Origin: Tropicibacter oceani
Lineage (GTDB): Bacteria; Pseudomonadota; Alphaproteobacteria; Rhodobacterales; Rhodobacteraceae
Direction of reading: 5' to 3'
DNA: 64,000 nt
NCBI RefSeq assembly: GCF_029958925.1
Contig: NZ_CP124616.1
Span: 868,001 to 932,000 of the forward strand
Shown: positions 36,982 through 45,856 of the stretch, one piece after another
How positions within the stretch are numbered: the first letter of the stretch is position 1
Layout: each line of letters starts with the position of its first letter
Notes under the pieces: generated by a model
Told to the model about the DNA's origin: nothing
The model's input: only the letters and a program-made list of their open reading frames with translations
Databases searched by the model: none
Made by a program: the position numbers and the translations under genes

Positions 36982-38430
36982 TCAGTTGTCTTGGGGAATG
37001 GCGGTTTCTGGCGGGGCCGCGGCCGGGGTATTGGTCTGGGCTGTGCCCGACAGCGCGCCATTGATCCATTCACCGGTGGCCTGTTCCCCCGTGGCATAGC
37101 GCATGGTGCCTTCGCCCTGGCGTTTGCCATTGGCAAAACTGCCTTCGTAGACATCGCCATTGGCATAGGTTGCCACGCCCTGACCGGAAATCTCGCCGCG
37201 GCTCCATTCACCTTCGTAGCGAAAGCCGTTGGCCATCACGATGGTGCCCAGGCCGTGGCGCTGGCCATCGCGGAACTGGCCTTCGTAGACCGTGCCATCG
37301 GGGAAGGTGGCCTTGCCGGTGCCGTGTCGCTGGCCGTCTTTCCAGTCGCCTTCGTAAACGTGGCCGTCGGGGTAGGTCATGACCCCGCGTCCTTCGTATT
37401 TCGCATTCTGGAAACCGCCCTGATAGACATGGCCGTTGGCATAGGTGGCGATGCCTTCGCCGACCATGACGCCATCGACCCACTGGCCTTCGTAGGTATC
37501 GCCGCCGGGATAGGTCATCTTGCCCATGCCATTGGGCAGGCCGACCTTGAACTGGCCTTCGAAGACTGATCCATCTGGATAGGTGACCTGACCCTGGCCT
37601 TCGATCTGGCCGGTCACCCAATTGCCCGAATAGCGATAGCCGTCCTTGCCGATGAACGTGCCCTGACCGTGCCGCTGGTCGTTGTTGAATTCGCCCTCGT
37701 AGACGTCGCCGTTGGGAGAGATCACCTTGCCCATGCCTTCGCGGCGGCCGTCGACAAAGGCGCCTTCGTAGATGTCGCCGTTGGGCTGGATCAGCTTGCC
37801 CTGACCGTCCATCTGGTCTTCGCGCCAGGTGCCTTCGTAGATGACCCCGTCGCTCATCGTCATCTTGCCGGTGCCATCGCGTTCACCGTTTGACACACGG
37901 CCTTCGTAGGTTGACCCATCGGGAAAGGTGATCTTGGCCGTGCCTTCCTTGACGCCATTGACCCAGTCGCCGTCGTAGACGTACCCGCTGGGCGAAGTCA
38001 TGACCCCCTTGCCATGTTGGAGCGCGTTGCGAAACGCGCCTTCATAGCGCATGCCATTTGCATAGACCGTGACGCCCTGTCCGGTGATCTTGCCTTCGAG
38101 CCAGGACCCTTCATAGGTGCTGCCATCGGTCAGCACGATCTTGCCGATGCCTTCGGGCTTGCCCTTGGCGAACTGGCCCTCATAGACGGACCCGTTGGGA
38201 AAGCGCGCCACGCCCTGGCCCTTGATTTCGCCGTCGACCCATTCGCCAGTGTATTCATAGCCGTTGGGCAGCCGGTAGGTGCCGGTGCCATGCTGAAGCC
38301 CGTTCAGGAAGGTGCCTTCGTAGACGCCGCCATCATCATATTGCTTGGTCACGACCTCGTCCTGGGACTGTGCCATGGCGATGCCGCCAAGGGCCCCTGC
38401 AAGGATAAAAGTGATACCTGCCAGCTTCAT
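36982..38430 (-). CDS. Secreted 19-unit MORN-repeat protein
   Basis: A 482-residue protein with a signal peptide (MKLAGITFILAGALGGIAMA) and 19 tandem MORN units, each of exactly 23 residues (residues 34-470). Typical units read GSVYEGQFAKGKPEGIGKI or GDVYEGEFNNDQRHGQGTF. The ATG at 38430 is chosen because it begins the signal peptide; upstream frame is not. MORN repeats form a flat beta array that binds membranes or proteins. Here it would act in the periplasm or at the surface. The role is unknown. Confidence 0.9.
   Translation of the reverse strand: MKLAGITFILAGALGGIAMAQSQDEVVTKQYDDGGVYEGTFLNGLQHGTGTYRLPNGYEYTGEWVDGEIKGQGVARFPNGSVYEGQFAKGKPEGIGKIVLTDGSTYEGSWLEGKITGQGVTVYANGMRYEGAFRNALQHGKGVMTSPSGYVYDGDWVNGVKEGTAKITFPDGSTYEGRVSNGERDGTGKMTMSDGVIYEGTWREDQMDGQGKLIQPNGDIYEGAFVDGRREGMGKVISPNGDVYEGEFNNDQRHGQGTFIGKDGYRYSGNWVTGQIEGQGQVTYPDGSVFEGQFKVGLPNGMGKMTYPGGDTYEGQWVDGVMVGEGIATYANGHVYQGGFQNAKYEGRGVMTYPDGHVYEGDWKDGQRHGTGKATFPDGTVYEGQFRDGQRHGLGTIVMANGFRYEGEWSRGEISGQGVATYANGDVYEGSFANGKRQGEGTMRYATGEQATGEWINGALSGTAQTNTPAAAPPETAIPQDN
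37021..38331 (-). repeat. 69-bp tandem repeat array encoding the MORN units
   Basis: The 19 units lie in perfect 69-bp register across about 1.31 kb, without length change in any unit. Units have diverged in sequence but share YEG-type codons. Constant length shows strong selection on the fold; it may also allow recombination between units. Confidence 0.85.
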
Positions 38431-38583
38431 GCCTGTCTTGCCCCCGGTGGTGCGAAAGGTCCTGTTTGCGTGACCGGAACGTAAAGGACAGGGTGGGACG
38501 GGGCAATCTCTTTTGCCGCTGCGCACTTCCCCTTGGGCGTGCATCTGCTATTTGGGCGGTAACGCGATAGAAAAGGACAGGTC

Positions 38584-40245
38584 ATGGGTGATCGTTTCCG
38601 CCTGACACTGGCACAGCTGAACCCCACCGTGGGCGACATCAAGGGCAACATCGCCAAGGCGCGCGCCGCCTGGGACGAAGGCCGCAAGGCCGGGGCCGAT
38701 TTCGTGGCCTGCCCGGAAATGTCCGCCGTGGGCTATCAGACCCAGGATCTGATCCTGAAACCCGCCTTTGTGCGTGACGCTGTCCAGCAGATCGAGGCTT
38801 TGGCGGTGGACTGCGCCGATGGGCCCGCGCTGGGCATCGGCGGTCCGTTCCCGGGCGAGGACGGCAAGCTGCACAACAGTTACTACGTCTTGCAGGGTGG
38901 CAAGGTCGCCGCCGTGACACACAAGTTCTTTCTGCCCAACTTCAACGTCTTCGACGAGGTGCGCCTGTTCTCGCGTGACCGGATGCAGGGGCCGATTGCC
39001 ATCAACGGAGTGCGCATCGGCATCCCGATCTGCGAAGACGCCTGGTATCCCGACGTCTGCGAGGCAATGGCCGAAAGCGGCGCCGAGATTTTGGTGGTGC
39101 CCAACGGATCGCCCTATTTCCGCAACAAGTTTGAAACCCGCCTGAACCACATGGTCGCCCGCGTGATCGAAACGGAATTGCCGCTGGTCTATCTCAACAT
39201 GGTGGGCGGTCAGGACGATCAGGTGTTTGACGGCGGGTCCTTCGTGCTGAACCTGCACGGACGCCCTGCGGTACAAATGCCGACCTTTGACGAGGCGATC
39301 ACCCACGTCCAGTTCAACCGCACCCGCGACGGCTGGCGCGCCGAAGAGGGGCAGTTCGTCACCCACCCCGATGACTGGGAAATGGATTACCGGGTCATGG
39401 TCGAAAGCCTGCGCGACTATTGCCGCAAGACAGGGTTCGGCAAGGTGCTGTTGGGCATGTCCGGCGGCGTCGACTCGGCGCTTGTGGCGACCATCGCGGT
39501 GGATGCGCTGGGGGCTGAAAACGTGCGCTGCGTGATGCTGCCGTCCGAGTATACCTCGCAAAGCTCGCTTGAGGACGCCAAGGAATGCGCCACGGCGCTG
39601 GGTTGCCGCTATGACTTTGTTCCCATCGCTGAAGGGCGCGCGGCAATAACCAACACCCTGGCCCCGCTGTTCGAAGGGACAAAGCCCGACATCGCCGAGG
39701 AAAACATCCAGTCGCGCCTGCGCGGGCTGTTGCTGATGGCGCTGTCCAACAAGTTCGGCGAAATGCTGCTGACCACCGGCAACAAGTCCGAGGTCGCGGT
39801 GGGCTATGCCACGATCTACGGCGACATGGCGGGCGGCTACAACCCGATCAAGGACCTGTACAAGACGCGCGTCTTTGAAACCTGCCGCTGGCGCAATGCC
39901 AACCATCGCGGCTGGATGATGGGCCCCGAGGGCGCCGTGATCCCGGACCGGATCATCACCAAACCCCCCAGCGCCGAGCTGCGCGAGGATCAAAAGGACA
40001 GCGACAGCCTGCCCGACTATCCGGTGCTGGATGGCATTCTGGAAATGCTGGTGGACCAAGAGGCCAGCGTCGCCGATTGCATCCGCGAAGGGTTTACCCG
40101 CGAGGATGTGAAGCGGGTCGAACACCTGCTGTACATCAGCGAATACAAACGGTTCCAAAGCGCCCCGGGCGCGCGCCTGACCAAGCGCGCCTTTTGGCTG
40201 GATCGCCGCTATCCCATCGTCAACCGCTGGCGCGACGAGGGCTGA
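38584..40245 (+). CDS. nadE: Glutamine-dependent NAD(+) synthetase
   Basis: A 553-residue two-domain enzyme that makes NAD+ from nicotinic acid adenine dinucleotide. The N-terminal nitrilase-type glutaminase has its triad in CPEMSAVGY (Glu), HKFFLPNF (Lys) and IPICEDAW (Cys). The C-terminal ATP-PP domain has SGGVDSA and a STTGNKSE-like TTGNKSEV. The ATG at 38584 is preceded by an AGGACAG ribosome site. It is a housekeeping gene, oriented divergently from the MORN gene. Confidence 0.95.
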   Translation: MGDRFRLTLAQLNPTVGDIKGNIAKARAAWDEGRKAGADFVACPEMSAVGYQTQDLILKPAFVRDAVQQIEALAVDCADGPALGIGGPFPGEDGKLHNSYYVLQGGKVAAVTHKFFLPNFNVFDEVRLFSRDRMQGPIAINGVRIGIPICEDAWYPDVCEAMAESGAEILVVPNGSPYFRNKFETRLNHMVARVIETELPLVYLNMVGGQDDQVFDGGSFVLNLHGRPAVQMPTFDEAITHVQFNRTRDGWRAEEGQFVTHPDDWEMDYRVMVESLRDYCRKTGFGKVLLGMSGGVDSALVATIAVDALGAENVRCVMLPSEYTSQSSLEDAKECATALGCRYDFVPIAEGRAAITNTLAPLFEGTKPDIAEENIQSRLRGLLLMALSNKFGEMLLTTGNKSEVAVGYATIYGDMAGGYNPIKDLYKTRVFETCRWRNANHRGWMMGPEGAVIPDRIITKPPSAELREDQKDSDSLPDYPVLDGILEMLVDQEASVADCIREGFTREDVKRVEHLLYISEYKRFQSAPGARLTKRAFWLDRRYPIVNRWRDEG

Positions 40246-40371
40246 TACGATCCCCAGATCGTGAACGGTACCGCGCGGCAAGGCAGCGATGCGTTGTTGT
40301 CCGGGGGGCATGGGCTGGCTACAGTCCATGGCAGCGCCGCGCGGATGCGGCGGCAACCCCGGGGGGACTTG

Positions 40372-40941
40372 ATGGCCATGATGAAGCGGATCGGAATGAC
40401 AGCGACGGCGCTTGTGCTGCTGGCGGCAGGGGCTTCGGCGCAGATGATGCATGGGCATGGGCACGGGCAGATGCACGGGGCCGATGGCACCGGCCATGAC
40501 GAAATGACCATGCCCGGCCTGCGCGGCCTTGACGCCACCCCCGAGGAAAGCGCCGAACTGGCGGTGATGTTCCGCAACTTTCACCTGATCGAACGGACGG
40601 TGGAAAACCTGCCCAACGGCATCCGCACCGTGACCTTTTCCAAGGACCCGGAGGTGATGGAGGTGTTGGTGAGCCACGCGGTCGGGATGATCGACCGGGT
40701 GGGTCAAAAACGCGATCCGCAGATCTTTATCCAAAGCCCGACGCTGGACATCTTTTTCGCCCGCGGCGAAGGCATCCTGTCGGAAATCGACATCACCGAC
40801 GAAGGGCTGGTGGTGATCCAGACCTCGGACGATCCCGAACTGGTCGAGGCGCTGCACATCCATGCCGCCGAGGTGTCGGACATGGCGGCGCGCGGCATGC
40901 AGGCGGTGCATGAAATGATGATGCAGCGCGCCGCGAACTAG
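40372..40941 (+). CDS. Exported His/Met-rich protein, possibly metal-binding
   Basis: A 189-residue protein with a signal peptide (MKRIGMTATALVLLAAGASA). The mature N-terminus starts QMMHGHGHGQMHG, a His/Met-rich stretch that may bind copper or a similar metal. The rest is a helical/beta domain (LIERTVENLPNGIRT, FSKDPEVMEVLVSHAV) and ends in a Met-rich EMMMQR. I do not recognise the family. The ATG at 40372 has a GGGGGG upstream; 40378 or 40381 are alternative starts. Confidence 0.7.
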   Translation: MAMMKRIGMTATALVLLAAGASAQMMHGHGHGQMHGADGTGHDEMTMPGLRGLDATPEESAELAVMFRNFHLIERTVENLPNGIRTVTFSKDPEVMEVLVSHAVGMIDRVGQKRDPQIFIQSPTLDIFFARGEGILSEIDITDEGLVVIQTSDDPELVEALHIHAAEVSDMAARGMQAVHEMMMQRAAN

Positions 40942-40970
40942 GCCCCCTCAGTCGAGAACACTCGGGGTAA

Positions 40971-41019
40971 GGAAAACCGGAACTTCCTCAATCAGAGGTA
41001 GATTTTTCCGGCGTTTTCC
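40971..41019. promoter_or_regulatory. Nested inverted repeats upstream of the 454-residue protein
   Basis: GGAAAACCGGAA (40971-40982) is matched by TTCCGG (41006-41011) plus TTTTCC (41014-41019), with a 2-nt bulge. Inside is CCTC (40986-40989) and GAGG (40995-40998). The structure is in the 126-bp gap after the His/Met-rich gene. It could be a terminator of that gene, or an operator or 5' structure for the next. Confidence 0.45.
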
Positions 41020-41067
41020 TGTGCGATTTGGCATTCCCTTTTGTTCATTCAATTTCAGGAGAGGCCC

Positions 41068-42432
41068 ATGTCCAATTTTTCCGGCGCACAACGCGAACAT
41101 CTTACCCCCAGGGCGCAGGCGATCAGCACCTTGTTCGAGCGGCATTTCCGCGCCGAAATCGCCGAGGCGCTTTTGTCCGAAAAGCCCGCTCCGCGGGTCG
41201 AAATCCCCAAGGCGTGGCTGCAGGCGCGGGATCAAAAGGCCCCGCCGCCATCGCCCGCTCAGCTTGTCCTCAGGTATTGGGGCGAGCTGTCCCGGAACGA
41301 CGCCAAAAAGCTGGCCAAGCGGCTGATGTCCGAAGACCTGCGGACCGGCCTGTTGTTGCCGCAAAAGGATCGGGACGATCTGGAAAAGCTGGTGCAGCCG
41401 AACGCAAAGACGCCAATGGCCGATCGGTCCCAGGTGAGCGATCAGCTGACCGAAACCCTTGAACTGAGGAAGATCAGGAAAGGCGATGAAGGCAGCTTTT
41501 GGGGATGGCTGAAAGAGCTTTTGAAAGATCTGTATCCGGGGCACGACGGTGTCTTTCGCGATATCAAGCCAACGGTGGACAACGATGGCCGACCCGAAGA
41601 TCAGGACACGCCGCCGGGTCCGGAGGACGAACCCACAACGCCGCCGCCGCCGACCAGTGGTACGCCCGGGCCGCAGCAGATCGGCTATCAGACGCTGCGC
41701 CTGAACATCGACCGGGTCCGCTGTCTGCGCCGCACCCGCGGCGAGGCGGGCGATGACGAAATGGCCATGGGCGGCGTCGCGGTACACGGGCCGCTGGCCT
41801 ACAATTCCAACCCCTCGCTTGCCAATGGCGAACAGTTCGGCCCAACCGATCTGGGCAGCTTTTCCCAAGGCCAGCGCGAGGTTTTCAACCCGCCCTTGTT
41901 GGCGCATGAATACGACCTTGGCGGTTTGAACCTGCCTCATGTGTTTCTGCCGTTGTTCACGCTGGCCGAACTGGACCCGGCGGGCGGATTCATGGATTTC
42001 CTGACCGAACTGATGACCAGCATCGAGGCCGAGATTTCATCCTACGAATTGTTCAACCTGATCTATGCCTATTACAACGCGATCAGCGTCGCGGTGTTGG
42101 TGCCGCTTACGATTTCGTTCATTCTTACCGGGCCAATCGGCGTTGCAATTGTAGGGATTGTCGGGATCGTCGTCGGAGTTGCCGCGATTTTCCTGGCCTT
42201 GGGAACCGGCAACAGGGACGACATCTTTGATGTACGCGAGATTTTCCTGGCTCTGACGCAGCAGACGCTGGCTGGGCCACCCTTTAACGGCACCAGCCGG
42301 ACCGACACCGAAGAGATGATCATCCACGGCGATGGTGGCCGCTATCAGGTCGATTTTCATTGGCAGCTGGCCGGGCAGATCCCGGTGTTGGGCATCTCGG
42401 ATCAGGACCCGCCGGTCTGGACACAGCCCTAG
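41068..42432 (+). CDS. Unknown protein with a central hydrophobic hairpin in a possible C2-like domain
   Basis: A 454-residue protein (ATG at 41068 with AGGAGAGG upstream). The N-terminal ~120 residues are helical and charged (LTPRAQAISTLFERHFRAE). A Pro-rich linker is near residues 180-205. A beta domain follows, with LRLNIDRVRCLRRTRGEAGDDE-like strands and a DDE acidic turn. A 41-residue hydrophobic, Gly-rich segment lies at about 342-382 (LTISFILTGPIGVAIVGIVG), long enough for two helices. The C-terminus returns to beta strands (YQVDFHWQLAG). No signal peptide. It may insert into membranes, but the function is unknown. Confidence 0.7.
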   Translation: MSNFSGAQREHLTPRAQAISTLFERHFRAEIAEALLSEKPAPRVEIPKAWLQARDQKAPPPSPAQLVLRYWGELSRNDAKKLAKRLMSEDLRTGLLLPQKDRDDLEKLVQPNAKTPMADRSQVSDQLTETLELRKIRKGDEGSFWGWLKELLKDLYPGHDGVFRDIKPTVDNDGRPEDQDTPPGPEDEPTTPPPPTSGTPGPQQIGYQTLRLNIDRVRCLRRTRGEAGDDEMAMGGVAVHGPLAYNSNPSLANGEQFGPTDLGSFSQGQREVFNPPLLAHEYDLGGLNLPHVFLPLFTLAELDPAGGFMDFLTELMTSIEAEISSYELFNLIYAYYNAISVAVLVPLTISFILTGPIGVAIVGIVGIVVGVAAIFLALGTGNRDDIFDVREIFLALTQQTLAGPPFNGTSRTDTEEMIIHGDGGRYQVDFHWQLAGQIPVLGISDQDPPVWTQP

Positions 42433-42436
42433 GGGG

Positions 42437-42826
42437 TCATTCCCACCAACGGTCAATCGTGGCGATATCGTCGTCGGACCAGCCAAAGTGATGGGCGAAT
42501 TCATGCACCGTCACATGGGCAACCAGGTCAGCAAGCGAGACATCGCCGCGGTCGCGCCATTCGGCAAGGATGGGCTGGCGGAACAGGGTGACCGTGTCGG
42601 GATAGGGCGACGGATGGCTAAGCGATTTTTCGGTCATCGGAATGCCGGAATACAGGCCGGTCAGTTCCAGCGGGTCGTCGATCTGCATCTCGTGCAGCAG
42701 GGCGTCGTCGGGCAATTCCTCGATCTGCAGGATCACCTGTAGCGCGCTGTCGCGGAACATGTCCGGCAGGGCGTCGATGGCCGCCTGTGCCATGTCAAGA
42801 AAGGCGTCTGGATCGGTGCGAGTCAT
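42437..42826 (-). CDS. Zincin-like metallopeptidase family protein
   Basis: A 129-residue protein with a zinc motif of the small zincin family: HEFAHHFGWSDDD (HExxH plus downstream Asp). The gene is convergent with the unknown protein upstream, 4 nt apart. These proteins occur widely as single genes with unknown substrate. The ATG at 42826 has AT-rich leader. Confidence 0.85.
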   Translation of the reverse strand: MTRTDPDAFLDMAQAAIDALPDMFRDSALQVILQIEELPDDALLHEMQIDDPLELTGLYSGIPMTEKSLSHPSPYPDTVTLFRQPILAEWRDRGDVSLADLVAHVTVHEFAHHFGWSDDDIATIDRWWE

Positions 42827-42865
42827 GATGTGCGTTATGGGGCGTTCTGGCGCGACAGGAAAGGG

Positions 42866-43393
42866 TCAGCCCAGCGGATAGCTGGCCAGCGTTTCATAAA
42901 TCGCGCCGTCGGGATGCAGGGTGGATTGGTACAGCCCGAAACTGCTGACCGTGAAGGGGGCGATTTGCGCCGCCGCCAGCGTGGCCAGCGCCGGCCCCGG
43001 GTCGGCATGGCCCGGCATCCGCGCCAGCGTGACATGCGGGCGAAAGCGGCGGCGTTCCACCTGGGCCCCGGCGCCGCGCAGGCGGGCGCGGATGCGGTCG
43101 TGCAATTCGTGCAAGGGGGCCTCGCCCTCGGCCTCGAGCGCGAGCACCTGGCCGCGATGGCCGCCATAGACCGCGATGCCACCCAGGCTAAGCGCCAGCC
43201 GGGGCGCGCGCAGGGTTTCCAGGCCTTCGTGCAGCGCCTCGGTCACCGCGTCGGGCTGATCGCCCAGAAAGGCCATGGTCAGGTGCAGGTTTTCCTCGGG
43301 GACCGGGCGCAGACCCGCGGGCAGGCGATCCTGAAGGGCGCCAAGGGCAGCCCTGGTTTCGGGTGGCAGGTCAAGGGCGATGAAAAGGCGCAT
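42866..43393 (-). CDS. thpR: RNA 2',3'-cyclic phosphodiesterase (ThpR/LigT)
   Basis: A 175-residue 2H-family enzyme. The two catalytic His motifs are NLHLTMAFLG and FRPHVTLAR, about 80 residues apart. It opens cyclic 2',3'-phosphates on RNA ends; the group is also called RNA ligase-like. The ATG at 43393 has AAAGGGC upstream; the longer frame to 43429 is less supported. Confidence 0.88.
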   Translation of the reverse strand: MRLFIALDLPPETRAALGALQDRLPAGLRPVPEENLHLTMAFLGDQPDAVTEALHEGLETLRAPRLALSLGGIAVYGGHRGQVLALEAEGEAPLHELHDRIRARLRGAGAQVERRRFRPHVTLARMPGHADPGPALATLAAAQIAPFTVSSFGLYQSTLHPDGAIYETLASYPLG

Positions 43394-43469
43394 GCCCTTT
43401 AGGTGACATAGCTGCGCCGCGCTTTCCATAGGTTTGCCCTGAACGCAGTGTTTCCTGTCGTGGCCGGGA

Positions 43470-44411
43470 CTACAGGCGCGACAGTTCCGTCAGCGGCAAA
43501 AGCCGCGTGTAATCCTGTGGCAGGCAAAGCTGGGTGCCTTCGCTGAGCACGGCGGCACTGGCGGCGGCGGCCCCCATCCGCAGCGCCTCTTGCGGGGGTT
43601 GCCCGGCGGCAAGCCCCATCACGAACCCCCCGACAAAGCTGTCGCCCGCGCCGATGGCGCTGACCACGCCTTCGTTGGCGGCGGTGACATGCCAAAGCCC
43701 GCCGGGTTCGGCCATGACCGACCCATCCGCGCCGCGCGCGATGATGATGATCTCTCCGGCGCCGCGCTGGCGCAGGGTTTCGGCAAACGCCGCGCTGTCC
43801 GCGCGGCTTTCCAGCGGCAGGCCGGACAGGGCCTGGGCCTCGTGGCTGTCCATTCGCAGGATGTAGGGGGCGGGCGCATCGCCGCGCGCCTGATGTTCCA
43901 GATGCGGGCCCGATGTGTCGATCACCGTACGCCGCGGCGCCAGGTGCGTGATCGCCCTGGGCAGAAATCCGGGTTCAGAGCCGGGCGGCATGGAGCCGGA
44001 AAAGACGACCAGCGTGTCGGGCGGCGTTTCGGCGGCGATCCGGTCCAGTACGGCATCCAGCTGCGACCCGGTCCAGGTCGGTCCGGTCAGAACAAAACGG
44101 TACTGGTCCTTGCTGGCCTGATCGGTCACGGAAAAGCTGTGCCGGGTGCTGCCGGGTGCTTCGATCCGGACCCAGTCAAGCCCCAGCCCGTCCAGCAAAT
44201 CGCCCAGCGCAGCACCATTCGGTCCGCCCAGCGCGACCCAGGCCTGCGCCGCGCCCCCCAACTGCGTCACCGCCCGCGCCACGTTCACGCCGCCGCCGCC
44301 GGCCTCGGCCGTTTCGGGGGCGCAGCGCAGCTTGAGGTTCGGCACGACGCGGTCGACGCTGGTGGCCAGATCGAGCGCGGGATTGAAGGTGACGGTCAGA
44401 ATCTTGGTCAT
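43470..44411 (-). CDS. PfkB-family phosphofructokinase-like kinase
   Basis: A 313-residue PfkB kinase. It has the N-terminal substrate motif TFNPALDLA, GGGGVNVARA and the C-terminal GAGDSFVGGF with catalytic Asp. This subgroup includes 1-phosphofructokinase and 6-phosphofructokinase II. It stands alone, with no PTS or fructose genes near it, so the substrate is uncertain. The gene is near the glutamyl-tRNA synthetase but on the opposite strand. Confidence 0.85.
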   Translation of the reverse strand: MTKILTVTFNPALDLATSVDRVVPNLKLRCAPETAEAGGGGVNVARAVTQLGGAAQAWVALGGPNGAALGDLLDGLGLDWVRIEAPGSTRHSFSVTDQASKDQYRFVLTGPTWTGSQLDAVLDRIAAETPPDTLVVFSGSMPPGSEPGFLPRAITHLAPRRTVIDTSGPHLEHQARGDAPAPYILRMDSHEAQALSGLPLESRADSAAFAETLRQRGAGEIIIIARGADGSVMAEPGGLWHVTAANEGVVSAIGAGDSFVGGFVMGLAAGQPPQEALRMGAAAASAAVLSEGTQLCLPQDYTRLLPLTELSRL

Positions 44412-44521
44412 GGAACCCTCGTTGTTACCGGTATCATGGCGACAGCCGGCGCGCGGCGAAAGGCAAAACTGGACAAATCACCCGCCATATGAAACACGCG
44501 CGCTGATCAGGAGACATGCCC

Positions 44522-45856
44522 ATGACCGTCACTCGTTTCGCGCCTTCGCCCACCGGATACATCCACGTCGGCAACCTGCGCACCGCTTTGTTCAACCATC
44601 TCATCGCCCGCAAGACCGGCGGACAGTTCATTCTGCGCATCGATGACACCGATCCCGAGCGCTCGAAAGAGGCCTATGTTGATGGCATCAAGCAGGATCT
44701 TGAATGGCTGGGCCTGACATGGGACCGGGTGGAACGGCAGTCGCTGCGGCTGGACCGCTATCGCGACGCCGCTGACACGCTGCGCGAAATGGGCCGTTTC
44801 TACGAGGCGTTCGAGACGCCGACCGAGTTGGACCTGAAGCGCAAGAAACAGCTGAACATGGGCAAACCGCCGGTCTATGACCGCGCCGCGCTGGCCCTGT
44901 CCGAGGACGACAAGGCCAAGCTGCGCGCCGAGCGCGGCGACGGTGTCTGGCGGTTCAAGCTGGATCAGGAACGCATCGTCTGGGACGATGGCATTCTGGG
45001 TGACATTTCGATCGATGCGGCCTCGCTTTCCGATCCGGTCTTGATCCGGGCGGACGGGCAGTTCCTGTATACGCTGGCTTCGGTTGTCGATGACGTCGAA
45101 ATGGGGATCACCCATGTGGTGCGCGGCAACGACCACGTCACAAATACCGCGACGCAGATCCAGATCATCCGCGCGCTGGGCGGCACGGCGCCGGCCTTTG
45201 CGCACCATTCGCTGCTGACCGGCCCGCAGGGGGAATCGCTGTCCAAACGTCTGGGCACCCTGGCCCTACGCGACCTGCGCGAAGCCGGGATCGAGCCCGA
45301 GGCGCTGCTGTCGCTGATGGCGCGACTGGGATCGTCGCAGCCGGTGGAATTGCAGATGTCGCTGGACGAGATCGCCGATGGGTTTGACCTTGGCCAGTTC
45401 GGCAGCGCCCCCACCAAGTTCGACGTGCAGGACCTGTATCCGCTGACCGCGAAAAAGATGCACGGGCTGTCCTTTGACGCCGTCAAGGACGAGATCGCTG
45501 CGCTGGGCGTGCCTGCCGACAAGGCCGAGCTGTTCTGGAAGGTCGTGCGCGAGAATATCCAGACCCGCAAGGACCTGCCCGGCTGGTGGACCCTGTTCCG
45601 CGACGGGGCAGAGCCGCTGATCGCCGATGAGGACCGCGAATTCATTGCCCAGGCCATGACCCTGCTGCCCGAGCCGCCCTATGCGGCCGACAGCTGGAGC
45701 ACCTTCACCAACGCGGTGAAAGAGGCGACAGGCCGCAAGGGCAAGGGCCTGTTCATGCCGCTGCGCAAGGCGCTGACAGGGCAGGAACGCGGGCCGGAAA
45801 TGGCGGATGTCATGCAGTTGCTGCAAAAGGTCCCGGCGCGCGGGCTGGCGTCCTAA
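44522..45856 (+). CDS. gltX: Glutamyl-tRNA synthetase (short GltX type)
   Basis: A 444-residue class I synthetase. It has the HIGH-like PSPTGYIHVGN at residues ~7-17 and the KMSKS-like ESLSKRLG. Length and the shortened C-terminus fit the second GltX paralogue common in alphaproteobacteria. The ATG at 44522 is preferred over 44516 because AGGAG is well spaced. It charges tRNA(Glu), and some paralogues also mischarge tRNA(Gln). Confidence 0.92.
   Translation: MTVTRFAPSPTGYIHVGNLRTALFNHLIARKTGGQFILRIDDTDPERSKEAYVDGIKQDLEWLGLTWDRVERQSLRLDRYRDAADTLREMGRFYEAFETPTELDLKRKKQLNMGKPPVYDRAALALSEDDKAKLRAERGDGVWRFKLDQERIVWDDGILGDISIDAASLSDPVLIRADGQFLYTLASVVDDVEMGITHVVRGNDHVTNTATQIQIIRALGGTAPAFAHHSLLTGPQGESLSKRLGTLALRDLREAGIEPEALLSLMARLGSSQPVELQMSLDEIADGFDLGQFGSAPTKFDVQDLYPLTAKKMHGLSFDAVKDEIAALGVPADKAELFWKVVRENIQTRKDLPGWWTLFRDGAEPLIADEDREFIAQAMTLLPEPPYAADSWSTFTNAVKEATGRKGKGLFMPLRKALTGQERGPEMADVMQLLQKVPARGLAS

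Noticed and set aside
37021-38331. Regular repeats that could be mistaken for a CRISPR array
   Set aside because: The 69-bp units translate to MORN motifs without spacers, and no cas genes are near.
38548-40911. A 787-codon open frame on minus across nadE and the next gene
   Set aside because: It crosses two real genes with motifs. It is a GC-driven shadow.
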